Positions 18,510 to 26,459 of a DNA stretch of 64,000 bases are shown piece by piece. A program made the translations under genes and the position numbers. Source of the stretch: Aureibacillus halotolerans (GTDB lineage Bacteria; Bacillota; Bacilli; Bacillales; DSM-28697); NCBI RefSeq assembly GCF_004363045.1, contig NZ_SNYJ01000007.1, positions 124,001 to 188,000 on the forward strand. The letters run 5' to 3'. A model generated the notes under the pieces. The model did not search any database and was not told where the DNA came from. It saw only the letters and a list, made by a program, of their open reading frames with translations. Every line of letters starts with the position of its first letter. Within the stretch, counting starts at the first letter, position 1.

Positions 18510-19838
18510 ATGAAAAAGCAACAAATTAAATGGGTAATGCTGTGTCTACTATGTATTTTAACGGCATGTGGAGGGAATTCTTCATCAGCACCATCAGCCC
18601 CGGCTTCGAATGAAACGAACAATCAAGAGGCAGAAACCTTCACGACAACATTGACTGAACCTGTTGAACTTGAGTTTTGGCATGCGATGACAGGCGATCA
18701 TGAGACGGCATTAAAAGCGATCGTCGATACGTTTAATAGCGAGCATGAAAACATTACGGTAAAGCCTGTACCACAAGGCAATTATGGGGATCTTCAGCAG
18801 AAGATTATGGCCGCTGCAAAAGCAAAAAATTTACCTGCTATAGCTCAAGCAACATCAGATGCTGTGCCAATGTACGCAGCGAATGACTTTCTAATTTCAT
18901 TCACGCCTTATGTTGAAAATGAAGAGGTCGGCTTGTCTGAGGAAGAGTTGGAAGATGTTGTTGAAGTCTTCCGTGCTTCGTCACAATGGAATAATGAATA
19001 TTATGCGATGCCTTTTTCAAAGAGCACGAGAATTCTGTTTTACAACCAAGGATTGCTAGAGGAGAACGGTCAAGAGGTCCCAACGACCTGGGGAGAAGTA
19101 CGCTCAGTTGCGGAAGCAATCACCACCGATACAGTAACAGGAATGGGCTTTGAAAACGATCTTCTTTCAGAATTTCAGGCAGTCTTGAAGCAGATGGGCG
19201 GTCAGTACATGGAAGAAGAAACAGGCGAAATCACTTTTAATACGGATGAAGGCATCGCAGCGTTGACATTAATTGATTCAATGATTGCTGATGGTATTGC
19301 GAGGACGGCTGGTGAGGATGGGTTTATGTCAAATCCATTCGGAAGAGGCGACGTGGGCATGTACATCGGATCGTCTGCTGGCTTGCCGTTTGTCGCTGCA
19401 GCGGCTGAGGGCAACATTGAGTGGGGAGCCTCCACATTACCATCTTTTGAAGGAACAGAAGCGACCCAGTTTGCAGGGAATGATGTCGTTGCCTTTAACC
19501 AAGGAACACAAGAAGAACAATTGGCCTCATGGTTGTTTGCGAAATACCTCATTTCCCCAGAAGTGACGGCCGATTGGTCAATGAAAACGGGGTATTTGCC
19601 TGTACGTTACTCGGCTCAAGAATTGCCTGAGTATCAAGCATATGTAGAAGAAAACCCAGGACATGCAGTCGGAACAAAACAGTTTGATGCCGGCTTCTTC
19701 ACTGCCAGACTTGAGAATTCGAATGCAGTTCGTACCATTGTGAACGAAGAGATTGAAAATGCCATTCTTGACCGCAAGTCAGTGGAAGAAGCGCTGTTAG
19801 CTGCTGAGGAACGGGGAACCGAAGAGTTAGGGAATTAA
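18510..19838 (+). CDS. ugpB: Lipoprotein substrate-binding protein, UgpB-like
   Basis: 442 residues. The signal peptide MKKQQIKWVMLCLLCIL is followed by the lipobox LTAC, so the mature protein is membrane-anchored. LEFWHAMTGDHETALK, QGNYGDLQQKI and KTGYLPVRYSAQELPEYQ parallel the glycerol-3-phosphate binding protein UgpB of E. coli as I recall it. AAAGGG lies 8 bases before ATG 18510. Being last in the operon is a common place for the binding protein in Bacillaceae Ugp loci. The ligand (glycerol-3-phosphate or its diesters) is inferred; the PhoP-like box upstream supports it. Confidence 0.75.
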   Translation: MKKQQIKWVMLCLLCILTACGGNSSSAPSAPASNETNNQEAETFTTTLTEPVELEFWHAMTGDHETALKAIVDTFNSEHENITVKPVPQGNYGDLQQKIMAAAKAKNLPAIAQATSDAVPMYAANDFLISFTPYVENEEVGLSEEELEDVVEVFRASSQWNNEYYAMPFSKSTRILFYNQGLLEENGQEVPTTWGEVRSVAEAITTDTVTGMGFENDLLSEFQAVLKQMGGQYMEEETGEITFNTDEGIAALTLIDSMIADGIARTAGEDGFMSNPFGRGDVGMYIGSSAGLPFVAAAAEGNIEWGASTLPSFEGTEATQFAGNDVVAFNQGTQEEQLASWLFAKYLISPEVTADWSMKTGYLPVRYSAQELPEYQAYVEENPGHAVGTKQFDAGFFTARLENSNAVRTIVNEEIENAILDRKSVEEALLAAEERGTEELGN

Positions 19839-19864
19839 GTGGTGTATCTTTCTAACTCAACTTT

Positions 19865-19926
19865 CGCAGAGCAAAAAACACTTTTAACGTTTGCTGTGCC
19901 TGAGTTGAAGCAAGGTGAGATAGGGT
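19865..19926 (+). repeat. Direct repeat unit 1 of a noncoding pair
   Basis: About 60 bases beginning GCAGAGCAAAAAACACTTTT and ending GAAGCAAGGTGAGATAGG. They align with 20138-20197 (GTAGAGCAAAAATCACCTTG ... GAAGCAAGGTAAGATAG). No gene is convincing in 19839-20663. Confidence 0.6.
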
Positions 19927-19971
19927 AATTGCCATCTTGAAAACATGTGTAAATACTTGCATTTTAAAAGA

Positions 19972-20024
19972 TAGTCGTCGTATTTTGACTACGCTTATGT
20001 TTTGTTTCTGCGTAAAATGTTTTT
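19972..20024 (+). repeat. Repeat module shared with 30803-30850
   Basis: TATTTTGACTACGCTTATG followed by TTTTGTTTCTGCGT matches the sequence at 30810-30845 (TATTTTGACAACGCTAATG, TTTTGTTTTTGCGT). In both places AAGCGCATCGTTT(C/A)ATG follows within about 130 bases. Confidence 0.6.
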
Positions 20025-20137
20025 ATTTTGTCCGGGTTCCGTATATCGGATTACTTTTGCGAACAAGACAAGAAGCGCATCGTTTCATGAAAAGTTGTAT
20101 CACCTATTGCAAGATTGATGAAGAGGTGGACTCCATT

Positions 20138-20197
20138 CGTAGAGCAAAAATCACCTTGAACGCTGGCTGCGCTTGAGTAGAAGCAAGGTAAGATAGA
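20138..20197 (+). repeat. Direct repeat unit 2 of a noncoding pair
   Basis: The second copy of the unit at 19865-19926, starting 273 bases further on, at roughly three-quarters identity by eye. Confidence 0.6.
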
Positions 20198-20450
20198 TTA
20201 TTTCACCACTTCAAAACAACGCCTACTATATTCAGTAAATATAAAAGTGCCAATGCTCACAATCCTGTAATTATAATAGATCGCCTCTTAGTAACGTCCG
20301 GTACGCCTGCGAAAAAGCGCCTTGCTTGGAACGAAATTTCGGCAACAGCTGCTCCCTTTAGAGTTCTCAGGCACGCCCTAGTTAAATCACTAGATGATTC
20401 CCTGTTCAATTCATGTCACATCATAAAATGAGGCCATCATTAAAAGATGC

Positions 20451-20540
20451 ACTAGCGAGACTCCGGCGGCAAAGAAATCACGACGAGGTCTTAACGAATC
20501 GATGTTGCACTTTTACCCATTAGGGTGAAAGCGAGCGTAT
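20451..20540 (-). repeat. Dispersed repeat, copy A
   Basis: Read on the minus strand: ATACGCTCGCTTTCACCCTA, ATGGGTAAAAGTGCAACATC, GATTCGTTAAGACCTCGTCG, TGATTTCTTTGCCGCCGGAG, TCTCGCTAGT. It matches copies at 24821, 24947, 30718 and 55998-56160 and lies in a noncoding gap. Confidence 0.8.
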
Positions 20541-20663
20541 GGCTGCTTGTATAACAACTGCAACATTGGCTTGCAGGTTTACCCAGTGACATATAGTGTG
20601 CCTGCCAAATAAAAGGTGCGAAAGTTGAGTTTCAAATGCTAAACAAAAAGGAGTTTCAAAACG

Positions 20664-21998
20664 ATGAGTCAAACGACTGTCATGTTCTATGGCGGAACGA
20701 ATACTATTGGCGGGACAATCATTGAGGTGGCGTATCAAAACCATCGCCTCCTCTTTGATTTTGGCTACCTTGCTTCAGGCATAAAGGTCGCAAATGGAAC
20801 GATAAAGTATGCAAAGAACAATCGTGTAAGAGAGTTCCTTTCTTTAGGGCTTGTGCCGGCGATAGATGGTCTCTATCAATCTAAGGCCGTTTATGGAACT
20901 CGCTTGCGATCCGCAGAGGAGGACGACCGTGAGACCATTGTTTGTGTCTCGCATCTGCACCTTGACCACTCTGGTGCGATGGATTGCGTGTCACCGACAA
21001 TTCCGGTGTATCTTACACGCGAATCAATTGAGATGAAGCAGACACTCCACTGGCTTTCAGAAAGTGATGGACTGCGCCGGGAGTATGCCTTATTGCCTTA
21101 TTTTCAACCTCTCCAGCACGGGGAAATTTCCATTGAAGCCGTCCCTATGGATCATGATATTCCTGGGGCCTGTGGGTTTCTTATTCGAACACCAGATACA
21201 ACGATGTTCTATACGGGAGATTTCCGTTTGCATGGTCGCCATGCGGAGAAGGTTTGGCAGGCCGTGGAGCATGTACGTGAGGCAGGCGTTGATTGTCTTA
21301 TTTGTGAAGCGACGTCATGCTTTCCTGATGAAGGCACAAAAGAATTCTCAGAGCGTTCGGAGGAAGACGTGGTCAGCGCTTTAGACAGTCACTTAAGGAA
21401 CAACGCAGAGCGTCTTGTGGCGATCAACTTATATGAGCGAAATGTGGAACGTTTTCTCAGCTGTCTGGCGTGTGCGGAGCAAAACGGGCGGCAGGCAGTC
21501 GTTGACGCGCAGGTGTATGCCTTTATTGCGCCTTATGTAACTTCACAAACACAGTCTCTGCTCTGGCTGAATTTAACTGGAGAACATCATCAAGGGGCAG
21601 TAACTATTGAAGAAATGAAGCAGGCGCCAGGTCAATATGTTTGGTTCCATCGCTACGAAGATTTGTTGCTGTTAGTGAATTTTACAGGACCTACGATCAC
21701 TTATTTGCATGCAAATGGGGTTCCTCTCGGAGCTTATGATCCGCGGTACGACGTACTTCAAACGTATCTGCACAAAAACGGCATCATGTTCACATCGATT
21801 GGATCTTCTGGTCATGCAACACCTAGTGCCTTACAGGATTTTGTGAATCGCATCAATCCCGATCTTTTGATCCCGATTCACAGCCTTGCTCCTGAAAAAT
21901 TGCAGGCGGCTCCAGCAAAAAAAAGACTGCTCCCAAAAGAACAGCAGAGATACACAGTTCGTAAAGCTGATTTTTCTCTTGAAGCAGCAAAAGTATAG
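20664..21998 (+). CDS. RNase J-like metallo-beta-lactamase/beta-CASP hydrolase
   Basis: A 444-residue metallo-beta-lactamase fold protein. The two-metal motif SHLHLDHSGAMD (HxHxDH) is near residue 95, the following His is in PMDHDIPGA and the Asp in YTGDFRLHG. Near the C-terminus SSGHATPSALQ and LLIPIHSLAPEKL match the beta-CASP motifs of RNase J-like nucleases. It is shorter than RNase J1/J2 (about 555 residues) and lacks their C-terminal domain. RNA or DNA hydrolysis is the likely role. AAGGAG precedes ATG 20664. It is a lone gene, convergent with plsY. Confidence 0.75.
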   Translation: MSQTTVMFYGGTNTIGGTIIEVAYQNHRLLFDFGYLASGIKVANGTIKYAKNNRVREFLSLGLVPAIDGLYQSKAVYGTRLRSAEEDDRETIVCVSHLHLDHSGAMDCVSPTIPVYLTRESIEMKQTLHWLSESDGLRREYALLPYFQPLQHGEISIEAVPMDHDIPGACGFLIRTPDTTMFYTGDFRLHGRHAEKVWQAVEHVREAGVDCLICEATSCFPDEGTKEFSERSEEDVVSALDSHLRNNAERLVAINLYERNVERFLSCLACAEQNGRQAVVDAQVYAFIAPYVTSQTQSLLWLNLTGEHHQGAVTIEEMKQAPGQYVWFHRYEDLLLLVNFTGPTITYLHANGVPLGAYDPRYDVLQTYLHKNGIMFTSIGSSGHATPSALQDFVNRINPDLLIPIHSLAPEKLQAAPAKKRLLPKEQQRYTVRKADFSLEAAKV

Positions 21999-22000
21999 TA

Positions 22001-22056
22001 AAAAAACAATCTCCTTGGCATAAAGAGTGTTGCTTGCCGGGGAAATTGTTTTTTTT
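22001..22056. terminator. Bidirectional terminator between the nuclease gene and plsY
   Basis: AAAAAACAATCTCC (22001-22014) pairs with GGGGAAATTGTTTTTTTT (22039-22056) with small bulges; A and T runs on either side serve both converging genes. Confidence 0.75.
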
Positions 22057-22079
22057 CGTCTGTTTTATGGTGGTGGAGC

Positions 22080-22664
22080 TTACATCCATTTAATTTTGGG
22101 TTCGGTTTTATTAACGATACGTTTAATGTTTGCCAGATGGCGTAGCACTACAAATAAAGTGAGCCCTAATGTAACAAACACAAGAATTAAATTGCCAGTT
22201 GTGATGGCGAAAACAGTGCCGACAATGCCAGCAACCATTGAGGAAAGGGAAACGTATTTGGACAAGTAAAGCGTTAAAAGGAAGCTCGCAATAATGACAA
22301 CAAAAAGTACCGGTGCAAAGGCCAGCAACACGCCTGCTGACGTGGCAACGGCTTTTCCTCCTTTGAAGCGAGCGAACAAAGGAAAGACATGTCCGAGCAC
22401 AGCTGCACATCCAAAAAGCAGTGGGTGCCATGTCGCTCCGATGATGGCCATTCCAACCCAAGTCGCTGCAGCACCTTTCAGAATATCGGCAATTAACACA
22501 ATACTTCCGGCTTTTACCCCCAATGTTCGAAAAACATTGGTTGCACCCAAGTTCCCGCTACCGTGCTGACGAACATCAATATTAAAGCCTACTTTTCCAA
22601 CGATTAAAGCAAACGGGATTGATCCTAAAATATATCCTATCAAAAGGCATATGACATTCCACAT
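22080..22664 (-). CDS. plsY: Acyl-phosphate:glycerol-3-phosphate acyltransferase PlsY
   Basis: A 194-residue polytopic membrane enzyme. The phosphate-binding and active-site loops [16 protein letters not shown] and [12 protein letters not shown] are intact. It transfers an acyl group from acyl-phosphate to glycerol-3-phosphate, the first step of phospholipid synthesis. ATG 22664 has AAAGGAG 7 bases upstream; further in-frame upstream codons precede the ribosome site. In B. subtilis plsY (yneS) follows yneR and precedes yneT, but here the set is split by insertions. Confidence 0.95.
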   Translation of the reverse strand: MWNVICLLIGYILGSIPFALIVGKVGFNIDVRQHGSGNLGATNVFRTLGVKAGSIVLIADILKGAAATWVGMAIIGATWHPLLFGCAAVLGHVFPLFARFKGGKAVATSAGVLLAFAPVLFVVIIASFLLTLYLSKYVSLSSMVAGIVGTVFAITTGNLILVFVTLGLTLFVVLRHLANIKRIVNKTEPKIKWM

Positions 22665-22858
22665 ACAAGAGCTCCTTTGTGCGTTATGCCTACATTGTAT
22701 CATGAAATAGTAGATTTGCGACGGTATCAAAAATCACTTTTTTCATTAATGAATTAAAATCCTTTTCATATTGTCAAAGTTTGATACGATGGAGTAGGCT
22801 TGATCTAAAAGGAGGTGTGCGTTGCGCTAGAAACCTCGTCGTTTCTGTCGTACCAACC

Positions 22859-24583
22859 ATGTCGAGAGTGTTAAGAGAAAGACGACCAAGGAAAAAACGT
22901 AGGTTTCGCAATTTTTTAATGCTAGGGTTCCTTTTAACAACGCTAGCCGTTGTGTACCTGTTCTTATTTCCCCCTGCATCAAATGAAAAAGTACAGTACC
23001 CGCTCCCAGAACATCCGATCGTTTTTGAAAATGCGATCTATTCTTCGTCAGCTCAAGCTTCAAATGCAGGACTTTTAGTGCCACTTGATTTTGTGAAGGA
23101 TGCGCTGCGTTTGCCAATGACGTATGATACTGCGAGCGATTCAATCCTTTTTACGACGAGGCATCATATCTATCAATTTCCCGTTGCAAAAGCACAATAC
23201 ATAAAAGATGGTCAATTGGTTGAAACACCATCCACCGTTGTAGAAAAGCATGGAGACAGTTTATTTATTCGCCCATCCATCTTGCCTGAAGAGGACATTC
23301 CATTTGTGTTTACGTCGCCTGAGAATAGTGACGCGTTATTTATATATCATGTCGAAGGCACTGTGGCAAACGTATCTGTCGAAGAGGAGAACGTAGATCA
23401 GCGCAGACTACGTACGGGAACGAGCCTGCAAAATCCATATGTCGCTGAGGCACTACCTGGTGAGCGGCTGTTTCTCATTAACGAAGGCCCGTCATTTTCT
23501 GAAGTGAGAATGCCAAGTGGGATTTCAGGTTACCTTTCAAATGATGTACTAACTACACCTGAAACAACGACGATCACATCAGCATATCAGCAAGAAGAAC
23601 GCTTTACGCCAGGCGTTGCCTCTGAGGAAGTCATTAATATGACATGGGAGGCTGTGTATTCAGCTAATCCAGACACGACGACCATTCCACCAATGCCAGG
23701 TGTGAATGTTGTATCGCCGACGTGGTTTGCGTTGGAAACTGAAGCTGGGGATCTTTCTTCTAAGGCGTCTACATCGTATATGAATTGGGCAAACGATCGA
23801 GGGTATGAAGTGTGGGCCGTCGTGACAAATGACTTTGACCCTGATAAGACGGCGGCAGCGTTGCAAGCCTATTCAACACGAACACATATGGTGGATCAGC
23901 TCGTCGCCTTTGCTAAAGAATATCAACTAGACGGCATTAACATTGATTTTGAGAACGTAAATGAAGAAGATGGTCCGCTCGTTACACAGTTTGTTAGAGA
24001 GCTTACCCCAAGGCTGCATAAAGAAGGATTTACTGTGTCCATGGACATCACATTTATCTCAAACAGCGGCAATTGGTCTGCGTTTTATGAGCGTGATAAG
24101 CTCACTTCAGTGGTGGACTATATGGTCGTTATGGCGTATGACGAGCATTGGGGGTCTTCACCTGAAGCAGGAAGTGTGTCGAGTCTGCCATGGGTAGAGG
24201 GCCATTTGCAGCGCTTGCTGGAGGTCGTGCCGAATGAACGTTTAATTTTAGGCATTCCTTTTTATGCGCGGATTTGGGAGGAACAAACAACGGCCAATGG
24301 AAATATTGAAGTCAGTTCGTCTGCCCACAGCATGGACGGCATCGAGGCATGGATGGAGGAAAGGGGATTGACCTCCACCTATGATGACCAAACTGGACAG
24401 GATTATGCTGAATATCAAGAAGAAGGAACACACTACAAAGTATGGATGGAGAACGAAACGTCACTCCAAAAACGAGTTGACTTGATGCATGCTTACGAGC
24501 TCGCAGGGGTGGCAAGCTGGACAAGATCACTAGGCTCAGATGAGATTTGGCAGGTTCTTGAGAATGCATTAAACGAAGAGTAA
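22859..24583 (+). CDS. Membrane-anchored GH18 glycosidase
   Basis: About 574 residues from ATG 22859. A basic N-terminus (ERRPRKKRRFRN) and one membrane helix (FLMLGFLLTTLAVVYLFLF) come first. A region resembling the copper-amine-oxidase N-terminal-like domain and an SH3-like segment follow. The C-terminal GH18 barrel has the catalytic motif DGINIDFENVN (DxxDxDxE form) and VVDYMVVMAYDEHW. It likely acts outside the membrane on peptidoglycan or spore cortex, as YaaH/YdhD-type proteins do. The start is unclear: AAAGGAGGT at 22808-22816 abuts an in-frame GTG and also sits 6 bases before TTG-CGC-TAG, while ATG 22859 has no obvious site. Confidence 0.8.
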   Translation: MSRVLRERRPRKKRRFRNFLMLGFLLTTLAVVYLFLFPPASNEKVQYPLPEHPIVFENAIYSSSAQASNAGLLVPLDFVKDALRLPMTYDTASDSILFTTRHHIYQFPVAKAQYIKDGQLVETPSTVVEKHGDSLFIRPSILPEEDIPFVFTSPENSDALFIYHVEGTVANVSVEEENVDQRRLRTGTSLQNPYVAEALPGERLFLINEGPSFSEVRMPSGISGYLSNDVLTTPETTTITSAYQQEERFTPGVASEEVINMTWEAVYSANPDTTTIPPMPGVNVVSPTWFALETEAGDLSSKASTSYMNWANDRGYEVWAVVTNDFDPDKTAAALQAYSTRTHMVDQLVAFAKEYQLDGINIDFENVNEEDGPLVTQFVRELTPRLHKEGFTVSMDITFISNSGNWSAFYERDKLTSVVDYMVVMAYDEHWGSSPEAGSVSSLPWVEGHLQRLLEVVPNERLILGIPFYARIWEEQTTANGNIEVSSSAHSMDGIEAWMEERGLTSTYDDQTGQDYAEYQEEGTHYKVWMENETSLQKRVDLMHAYELAGVASWTRSLGSDEIWQVLENALNEE

Positions 24584-24635
24584 CGCCTGGGATTATTCAC
24601 AACCGAAATTCTAGTGCAGCAAAGAGGGAATACGT

Positions 24636-24669
24636 ACAGCCGGGATGAAAATGTTCCGGCTGTTTTTGT
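24636..24669 (+). terminator. Terminator of the GH18 gene
   Basis: ACAGCCGG ... CCGGCTGT stem with a 12-base loop followed by TTTTGTTT. Confidence 0.85.
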
Positions 24670-24820
24670 TTGCCGATTCGTTCGTTTTGCATGTGTTTGC
24701 AGTTCGGTAGTGACTAATGTCCGTTCAGGTAACGTAGATCTTATTTTAATAGAATGAATTGTGGTGCTTGTTTTTGCACAAATTAACAGCTGGAAAACAC
24801 TCTCTATAGGCAAACGGCTA

Positions 24821-24900
24821 TACGTTCGCTTTCACCCTAAAGGGTACAAGTGCATCATCGACTCAAAAAGACTTCGTCGTGATTTCTTTGCCGCCGGGCT
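24821..24900 (+). repeat. Dispersed repeat, copy B
   Basis: TTCGCTTTCACCCTAAAGGG, TACAAGTGCATCATCGACTC, AAAAAGACTTCGTCGTGATT, TCTTTGCCGCC. It is followed after about 45 bases by copy C, giving a tandem pair. An apparent 124-codon frame across both copies (FHPKGYKC twice) is repeat-derived and has no ribosome binding site. Confidence 0.8.
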
Positions 24901-24946
24901 TCTGCTGCGCCTCCTCGAGCGTGTTCACGCTCTGCGGGGTCTCGCT

Positions 24947-25135
24947 TGGCTCGCTTTCCACCCTAAAGGGTACAAGTGCAACATCGATTCGAAAGTACCT
25001 CATCGTGTTTTCTTTGCCGCAGGAGTCTCACTAGTAGCCGTTTTTGGTTTATTAAAAGGACGAATGAAACTAGAAAGGGCTTTTGAAGTTTCATTTTCAA
25101 CTGTTACCAAATTAAATTCGTGGAAAGGGCACTAG
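24947..25135 (+). repeat. Dispersed repeat, copy C with 3' extension
   Basis: Core TCGCTTTCCACCCTAAAGGG, TACAAGTGCAACATCGATTC, then CTTTGCCGCAGGAGTCTCAC (to about 25035). The following 100 bases (GTAGCCGTTTTTGGTTTATT ... AATTCGTGGAAAGGGCACTA) align with 56157-56255 after the partial copy there, so the full element may be about 190 bases. The remaining gap to 25403 holds no gene I can support. Confidence 0.7.
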
Positions 25136-25403
25136 GACGAAGAGTTCACAACAAGGCACCAAAACGGTATCACCTCATTCGATGCTTTCAAAGTGACCTT
25201 GCTTGCTTTCTTTAGTATGATAGTCACTTGATGTAACCACACGATGCGAAGTCAACAGCGATGCGACGAGGCAACGATTGATTGGGCCGTTCGAATCGAC
25301 TGTTTTAATAGGGGAGGTTTAATAATGTTGTAGCGATTTAGCGTTTTAGGATTGATGGAACCGGGAAATATAGAGAAGCGCGGAACGTGAGGAGGCAGAT
25401 TAA

Positions 25404-26459
25404 TTGATTACATTTTCATCGATAAGCAAACGCTATGACAAAGGACCTAACGCGTTAACAAACATTAACTTTACCGTCGAACCGGGTGAAATTTTTGTGT
25501 TGATCGGTCCGAGTGGATGTGGCAAAACGACGACGTTAAAGATGGTGAATCGTCTTATTGAGCCTACATCAGGAGAAATTAAAATAAAAGGCACCCCATT
25601 GCAACAGTATTCAATCGATGAGCTGCGCTGGAACATCGGGTATGTTCTTCAACAGATCGCCCTGTTTCCACATATGACGATTGCGCAAAATATCTCCATC
25701 GTACCTGAAATGAAAAAATGGACGCCTAAAAGAATTAAAAAGCGGACAGACGAATTGCTCAATATGGTTGGGCTGGAGCCAAGCGAATATCGTGACCGTC
25801 GACCTTCAGCGCTCTCTGGAGGACAGCAGCAACGTGTCGGTGTCATAAGAGCTCTAGCTGCCGATCCCGATATTGTGCTGATGGACGAGCCGTTTAGCGC
25901 GCTTGATCCCATAAGCCGCAATCAGCTCCAAAATGACATCCTTGAGATTCAGAAAAAAATCCGCAAGACGATTTTGTTCGTTACGCATGATATCGATGAA
26001 GCGATGAAAATTGCGAATCGTATTTGTATCATGAAGGATGGTGAAATCGTTCAAATCGGTACGCCAGATGAGCTATTGAACCATCCTGCAAATGACTTCG
26101 TCTCTACTTTTGTGAATCAATCAAGCATGCAGAAGCGCTCTATGTCCACCGTGGCTGAGCTGTCGTCACTTTCAATGGAATATGTGCTTTTAGAAGAGAA
26201 AGCGAACGATGCTGGCAATGGAAGTGGGCTATGGTTTCTCCACGACCATGCACAAACGTATATCGGTGCGCAACGGGATGGCGCACGAACAGATATTCCG
26301 GCAATAGAGAAGGATATGGACGTGCATAAGGCCCTTAACCAGCTAAATCAATCGGCATATGGCATGCTTCCGGTATGTGAGAATGGCAAATTAATCGGCG
26401 TCTTGACATACAAGGATCTCGCCCAAGTGCTTTCACGTGAAGGAGAACATGCCACATGA
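25404..26459 (+). CDS. Glycine betaine/ergothioneine-type ABC ATPase with CBS domain
   Basis: A 351-residue OpuCA/ProV-class ATPase: Walker A GPSGCGKTT, LSGGQQQRVGVIRAL, IVLMDEPFSALDP, FVTHDIDEAMKIA. The C-terminal part ends in one CBS-like motif (VHKALNQLNQSAYGMLPVCE, then GKLIGVLTYKDLAQ), usually linked to ionic-strength or nucleotide sensing. The start is TTG 25404, 8 bases after GAGGAGG. The gene overlaps the next by ATGA. Together they form a two-gene importer like OpuF or EgtU. Confidence 0.85.
   Translation: MITFSSISKRYDKGPNALTNINFTVEPGEIFVLIGPSGCGKTTTLKMVNRLIEPTSGEIKIKGTPLQQYSIDELRWNIGYVLQQIALFPHMTIAQNISIVPEMKKWTPKRIKKRTDELLNMVGLEPSEYRDRRPSALSGGQQQRVGVIRALAADPDIVLMDEPFSALDPISRNQLQNDILEIQKKIRKTILFVTHDIDEAMKIANRICIMKDGEIVQIGTPDELLNHPANDFVSTFVNQSSMQKRSMSTVAELSSLSMEYVLLEEKANDAGNGSGLWFLHDHAQTYIGAQRDGARTDIPAIEKDMDVHKALNQLNQSAYGMLPVCENGKLIGVLTYKDLAQVLSREGEHAT

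Noticed and set aside
19937..20176. 79-codon frame with RILTTLMFCFCV
   Set aside because: The peptide recurs only because a DNA repeat module recurs at 30810; no ribosome site and an unlikely composition.
24761..25135. 124-codon open frame containing FHPKGYKC twice
   Set aside because: It is made of two copies of the dispersed repeat, has no ribosome binding site, and the same repeat elsewhere carries a frame-breaking deletion.
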